From assembly GCA_018691345.1 (NCBI GenBank), contig JABGTJ010000039.1, positions 97,074-134,904 of the forward strand: 37,831 nucleotides of DNA. The letters are read 5' to 3'. Origin of the DNA: Methanobacteriota archaeon. Lineage in GTDB: Archaea > Thermoplasmatota > Poseidoniia > Poseidoniales > Poseidoniaceae. Of the stretch, positions 33,810 to 37,831 are shown in pieces. Positions within the stretch are counted from its first letter, which is position 1; every line of letters begins with the position of its first letter. The translations under genes were made by a program, and so were the position numbers. The notes under the pieces are model-generated. The model made no database searches, had not been told where the DNA came from, and saw only the letters and a program-made list of their open reading frames with translations.

Positions 33810-33965
33810 TTCTTCACCATCTAAGCCCAAACCTCTTCGACATTTGAACCCATTGAAAGACAGTGTACAGTATTGCGTACGAAAATAAAGTCTCTGAACA
33901 CCAATGAAAATCCAAAATACGGGTCAAGTCTTAAATGAGGTTTGAATAACTCATTTCCGATTGTC
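33810..33965. promoter_or_regulatory. Divergent promoter region, protease / large membrane protein
   Basis: This AT-rich gap of 156 bases separates divergent starts. On the minus strand CTTTATTTTC (33881-33890) is a possible TATA for the protease with a leader of about 50 nt. On the plus strand CTTAAATG (about 33930-33937) could serve the membrane-protein gene. Neither has the clean spacing seen at 13460 and 13569. Confidence 0.35.
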
Positions 33966-36900
33966 ATGCCTGCTCCTCGACGTTCCACCCCACGACGTAC
34001 CGCTCCCGCACCCGCTGTTGAGCTGCTCGAAAAAACAACAGTTCCGTCATCGAGCGGGATGATTTACAACGATACTTCACGTGTTGAACAACCAATGGTT
34101 ATACGAAGCCCAGGCAATCCTATTGATTCAACAAGTAGAGATTTAATGAGATTCTCTCAACTTATCATGATGGGTATTGCCCTTGCTGCGATATGGGGTG
34201 GTTTGTTCAGCATCGCCTTTGCCGAGGATGCGTCAAACGATGATTTCCTCATCTTGTTCTTGGGAGGATTTCTATCAGCAGGGATTGCCATTGGATGGAT
34301 TGCGGCCCAAAGTAAGAAGAACGACTATGTTCTCTATGAAGTTCAAGATTACATGCTTGGCATAGGCCTCTTCTTTGCCACTGTTGGAACCGTTTGGGGC
34401 TCTCGATGGTTGATAGGATTCGTAACTGGAGAGGGATGGACTGAAATCTTTGGTACGGCTGCTGAGTTTAATTCTGGCGTATTGATTGATGCCACTACTG
34501 GAGAAGAAGTCGATTGGCATCCGAATGCCAAGGCCATCTATGTGCAAACAGCAGCACTCCTAGCCCTCATCTTTGCTGAACTTCAACTCTTCAAGCGATT
34601 CAAAGGAGCGACTGGATTTGGTAGGGCTGTCTCCGCATACGCTCCTATTCTCGTGTTGGTCGCTGCTGGGATGGGGCCATGGATGCGGTGGACTGACAAT
34701 GTCATTTCTTACGAAATGGGCATATCGCTCATTTTGCTTTGTTTTGCTTCAATGGAACTGGCGCTGCGCTCCAACAAAGCGCTGAATTTCGTGGTCGTAG
34801 CAGTGGTCTCTGGACTAACTCCAATTCTGTTTGAAGTCTTCAACACCAACGCAGAAGTTGGCGGAGAAGGTGGCGCATTGTCTCTTCTCGTGTTCATTAT
34901 TGCGCTTCAAGGCTACTACGCTTCACGGCAAGAGTTGCGCTCTGAATTAATTCAAAAGGCGTCAATCGTCTTGGTAGGTGAAATTGTATTTGCAATGTTT
35001 ATTGCTCGAACTCAGGATCTTAACCTTCACCTTGGCCCAGTGAAATCTGCAGAACTTGGCATAGACCATCTCTTTGGTTTGAGCGTCGCACTGTGGATTG
35101 CTGTTCTCGCTTTTTACTTCCCTGCAGTACAACAACGCAGAGTCCCATGGATGCCAATTGGCCTAGCAGCAGCCTTGGTCGTATTACCAAATGACGGTAG
35201 TGTAATTCCGTGGGCAGTTTCTTTGTTGATGATTCCATACATGCTCTTCATCGCAAAAGCAACACGCCGATGGGTGGCAGATTATACATTCGCAATGCTC
35301 GCTGTTGCTTACTTCATGACCGATGTAATAGCGAACATCGAGAACATTCCGCTCTCAGGGACTTTTGGATACGATGGGATGCAGGTCATCATACCCCTCG
35401 CACTGTTCGTCATCTCTGAATACGCTCGACGAACGGACAAAATATCTTCTTGGACACATCTTGTCATGCTTGCTGCTCTTGTCCTCTCAAGAACGATCAT
35501 TCAAGCTGAGGATTGGTTTATGCCTTGGATCTTTATCGGCTATTTGTTATATCTCGCTCGGGATTCGTTCTCGAACTTATCCGAAGAAAGCGAATGGAAG
35601 GAGAAGATGCAGGCCACTCTCGTCGTGATTATTGCCAATGCTTCAATGATACTGCTCGCCGTTCTCGACAGGCTTGACTTGCCACAATTCCTCGACACTG
35701 AGGTGTTACCTGAGTACTTTAATTATCAAATTTTTATTCTCGGGATTGTCGGATACCTCGCACTCTATAAGGCCCGAACTATAGAATTGGATGCAGGTCT
35801 TTTGTTCAACTGGACCAAGCGTTTAGCCAGCAAAGCACCGATGTACAATCCTGAAACAAACACATGGACAACACCTGACCAAGATACTGAACAGGAAGTA
35901 GCGAATTGGCAAGAGATGAACAGTTGGAGTCAACTCACCCGAATTTCCCTTATTGTTCCTTTCTTTATGATGAGCTTTAGTATTGTCACAATGTCAGATC
36001 CGTGGAATGGTTTTGATACCGATGGTTCTCAATCACTGGTTACGTATCCATGGATTTTGATGCTCTTAGCACCTGTTTACGGATTGGTCCATGAAATTCG
36101 TGGAATGGAAATCATTTCCTCTACAGTCCGTTCAGCAGGCGTCTGGGTGTTGTTTGCAATAACTGTTCCAGTATCAATTAGTTTCAATGTTGTTCGAAGT
36201 GAGATGCTTCAAATCGAACAATATGTCGATACTGCAATCATGCCAGTACCAATACTTCTCGACCTTATTCTCCTCAGTGCTCCGCTGTATGTTAACAGCC
36301 TCATCGCAAAACGTGGAATTGACACAGAACACTTGTCTGAAAACGCAGACCGTTGGGCAATGCTCGGTTTGATTGCGTTTGCGTGCCTTGACACATCCGG
36401 TGGATTGTTGTTGATTTCTATGCTCGGTCTTGTGACTGTTCGAAGTGTCCGACACCGACATGTCCTCCCATTGCTGCTCTCTCCAGCTGTGTTCATTCTC
36501 TTGCAATCAACCTGGTTGAATTACGCAGGAATCGCTCGAACCTTGTTTGAATCAGCCGATACTCTCTCCTACGACTTCACTGAGGACGGTTTCCTCGGCC
36601 TACCACGGATTGGAGGCCTCATTATCGCTGGCCAAATGTTGTACGCTATCATCATGGACAGTCGAATGGTGAAAAACAGTTCATCGAACCGTGAACCATT
36701 ACCATGGTACGGTTTGTGGGGGTGGGCACTGGTTGGAATTCTAGCCGCATCATCAAGTATAGGTTGGATACCTGCAATCTTCTTCGCTTATCTCATGATA
36801 AACGCCTGGCTTTCGGGAACACTCAACTCGTTGCCTGCGCTTCACTTGGGATTCTTGATCAGTCTGATTGTTGGAATGGCAGTGGAAGAAGTCGCTGATA

Positions 36901-37831
36901 CCTGGGCTTTGGCCTTCTCGTGGAGCGCTTTAATCACTGGATTTGCAGCACTTGGATTCAGCGCAATGGGCAGCAATGGAATTCTATTCAAGAACGTTCC
37001 AGAAGCCCGAGAAGAGTTCTACACTGAACAGAAGAAATCGGAGATCATCAATACACTCTATGTCGTCACTTACGTTCTCTTCTTGGTAAGCTACGAAGCA
37101 TTCAACGGAATTGGTACCCTGGTCGGTGCAATTATTCTCACTCGCGACATCGTTACCAAGGGTTACACAAACGCAGTCTTCTTTGTCCCGGCGATTCACG
37201 CACTTGCGTTGATGAACTTACTTGTTCAGACCGATTTCGATATGATTCAAGAGGGCATAGTACTCGGTTCAGTTCTCCTTATCGAAGGACTGATTGTATC
37301 TTGGCTTTCCTTGCAAAACGACAGAGTATACGATTTCAAATTCTTTGAATGGGAAAACGATGATGCGTTCCTCGACTTCATTGACCGACTCGGAATCGCT
37401 GGAGTTTTGTTTTCATTGTCTGGAATCTATTTCATATTCGCAGATTTCAATCAAACAACGGTTGGATGGCTGCTGGCAACAGCAGTACTCATGGCAGTCG
37501 GCATTCAAGGGTACTCGCCCGAAAATGATGCGCGCTGGCGCCGCATAATCGGTGGCTATGGCTCAATATTTGCTTTCATCGGCTTTAGCAGCGGAATTGA
37601 AAGCAATACCATGCAATCCCTCTCCTGGATTGGAGTGGGGCTCATTGCATTGGGATGGGGATTCATGATGATGCAACGGCTCGAAAATGATGAACAAATC
37701 TATCACAGTTCAGAAGAGGCAATACCTGAAGGCTTGGCAACGAACGAAGCGGTTCTCATTGCAGATGAATCAGTTGAGATACCTGAGCCAGTGCTTGAAG
37801 CGGAAGAGGAAGAATCTGTGGAAGATGAAGA
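33966..37831 (+). CDS. Very large multi-spanning membrane protein (3' end outside window)
   Basis: From ATG 33966 the frame stays open for at least 1288 codons and leaves the window without a stop. The N-terminus is short, basic and Pro-rich (MPAPRRSTPRRTAPAPAVE). It is followed by a polar stretch to about 60 and then by repeated hydrophobic helices to about residue 1240, with probably more than 30 helices by eye. Short acidic or basic loops separate them (for example around 620-650, YNPETNTWTTPDQDTEQE). The last visible part is very acidic (EIPEPVLEAEEEE). I know of no enzyme motif here. The general look (very many helices, little else) is like large membrane proteins such as DUF2339, but I cannot claim membership. 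Upstream neighbour is a divergent secreted protease. Confidence 0.85.
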   Translation, partial: MPAPRRSTPRRTAPAPAVELLEKTTVPSSSGMIYNDTSRVEQPMVIRSPGNPIDSTSRDLMRFSQLIMMGIALAAIWGGLFSIAFAEDASNDDFLILFLGGFLSAGIAIGWIAAQSKKNDYVLYEVQDYMLGIGLFFATVGTVWGSRWLIGFVTGEGWTEIFGTAAEFNSGVLIDATTGEEVDWHPNAKAIYVQTAALLALIFAELQLFKRFKGATGFGRAVSAYAPILVLVAAGMGPWMRWTDNVISYEMGISLILLCFASMELALRSNKALNFVVVAVVSGLTPILFEVFNTNAEVGGEGGALSLLVFIIALQGYYASRQELRSELIQKASIVLVGEIVFAMFIARTQDLNLHLGPVKSAELGIDHLFGLSVALWIAVLAFYFPAVQQRRVPWMPIGLAAALVVLPNDGSVIPWAVSLLMIPYMLFIAKATRRWVADYTFAMLAVAYFMTDVIANIENIPLSGTFGYDGMQVIIPLALFVISEYARRTDKISSWTHLVMLAALVLSRTIIQAEDWFMPWIFIGYLLYLARDSFSNLSEESEWKEKMQATLVVIIANASMILLAVLDRLDLPQFLDTEVLPEYFNYQIFILGIVGYLALYKARTIELDAGLLFNWTKRLASKAPMYNPETNTWTTPDQDTEQEVANWQEMNSWSQLTRISLIVPFFMMSFSIVTMSDPWNGFDTDGSQSLVTYPWILMLLAPVYGLVHEIRGMEIISSTVRSAGVWVLFAITVPVSISFNVVRSEMLQIEQYVDTAIMPVPILLDLILLSAPLYVNSLIAKRGIDTEHLSENADRWAMLGLIAFACLDTSGGLLLISMLGLVTVRSVRHRHVLPLLLSPAVFILLQSTWLNYAGIARTLFESADTLSYDFTEDGFLGLPRIGGLIIAGQMLYAIIMDSRMVKNSSSNREPLPWYGLWGWALVGILAASSSIGWIPAIFFAYLMINAWLSGTLNSLPALHLGFLISLIVGMAVEEVADTWALAFSWSALITGFAALGFSAMGSNGILFKNVPEAREEFYTEQKKSEIINTLYVVTYVLFLVSYEAFNGIGTLVGAIILTRDIVTKGYTNAVFFVPAIHALALMNLLVQTDFDMIQEGIVLGSVLLIEGLIVSWLSLQNDRVYDFKFFEWENDDAFLDFIDRLGIAGVLFSLSGIYFIFADFNQTTVGWLLATAVLMAVGIQGYSPENDARWRRIIGGYGSIFAFIGFSSGIESNTMQSLSWIGVGLIALGWGFMMMQRLENDEQIYHSSEEAIPEGLATNEAVLIADESVEIPEPVLEAEEEESVEDE

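Noticed and set aside
1..37831. CRISPR arrays, insertion sequences, integrases, prophage
   Set aside because: I saw no regular short repeats, no inverted-repeat-flanked transposase and no phage structural genes when reading both strands.

Overview
The window looks like a chromosomal segment of a mesophilic, aerobic euryarchaeon. The best fit is a Marine Group II archaeon (Poseidoniales/Thermoplasmatota-like), inferred from gene content only. The archaeal signs are RNA polymerase subunit K, PurP for the formate-dependent purine step, the archaeal early shikimate route (aspartate-derived ADH synthase plus type II dehydroquinate synthase), a GHMP-type shikimate kinase, a bacterio-opsin-activator-type HTH regulator, KaiC-like ATPases and TATA-box promoters with leaderless starts. 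CtaA and CtaB point to heme A and an aa3-type oxidase. GC content looks moderate (upper 40s percent by eye). I saw no phage, IS element or CRISPR array.

Layout. 1-2723 (minus): a lamin-tail-domain protein with a pilin-like N-terminus, then a KaiC-like ATPase and two RecA-fold partners without a usable P-loop; the last runs off the left edge. 2851-5802 (plus): a large cell-surface protein. 5812-5895: tRNA-Ser(GCU). 5974-8096 (minus): ctaA-ctaB, divergent from a secreted thioredoxin-like protein (8140-9012). 9092-10862: rpoK, then tryptophan 2,3-dioxygenase and a small DUF3147-type membrane protein on the opposite strand. 11011-12123: purP. 12180-13460 (minus): a membrane-anchored coiled-coil / DUF2135-like / EF-hand protein, divergent from an HTH regulator (GTG start 13569). 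14251-19423 (plus): a compact operon of ADH synthase, DHQ synthase II, shikimate kinase, chorismate synthase and aspartate kinase.

19426-24484 (minus) is a four-gene MoxR operon: DUF4350 protein, MoxR AAA+ ATPase with an Ala/Pro-rich leader, DUF58 protein, polytopic membrane protein. 24689-31738 (minus) is a tightly packed operon of a PlsC-like acyltransferase, three subunits of a molybdenum hydroxylase of the 4-hydroxybenzoyl-CoA-reductase type, and a secreted Asp-rich protein. 31797-33809 (minus) encodes a membrane-anchored subtilisin-like protease. 33966 to the right edge encodes a very large multi-spanning membrane protein that is still open at the window end.

How genes work together. 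Aspartate kinase supplies aspartyl phosphate towards aspartate semialdehyde, a substrate of ADH synthase, so the operon joins the aspartate and aromatic pathways. CtaB makes heme O and CtaA converts it to heme A. The three hydroxylase subunits form one enzyme with FeS, FAD and molybdenum centres. MoxR and DUF58 proteins are usual partners in assembling or remodelling envelope complexes. The least explained parts are the KaiC/LTD-pilin cluster, the HCR-like operon and the large membrane protein.
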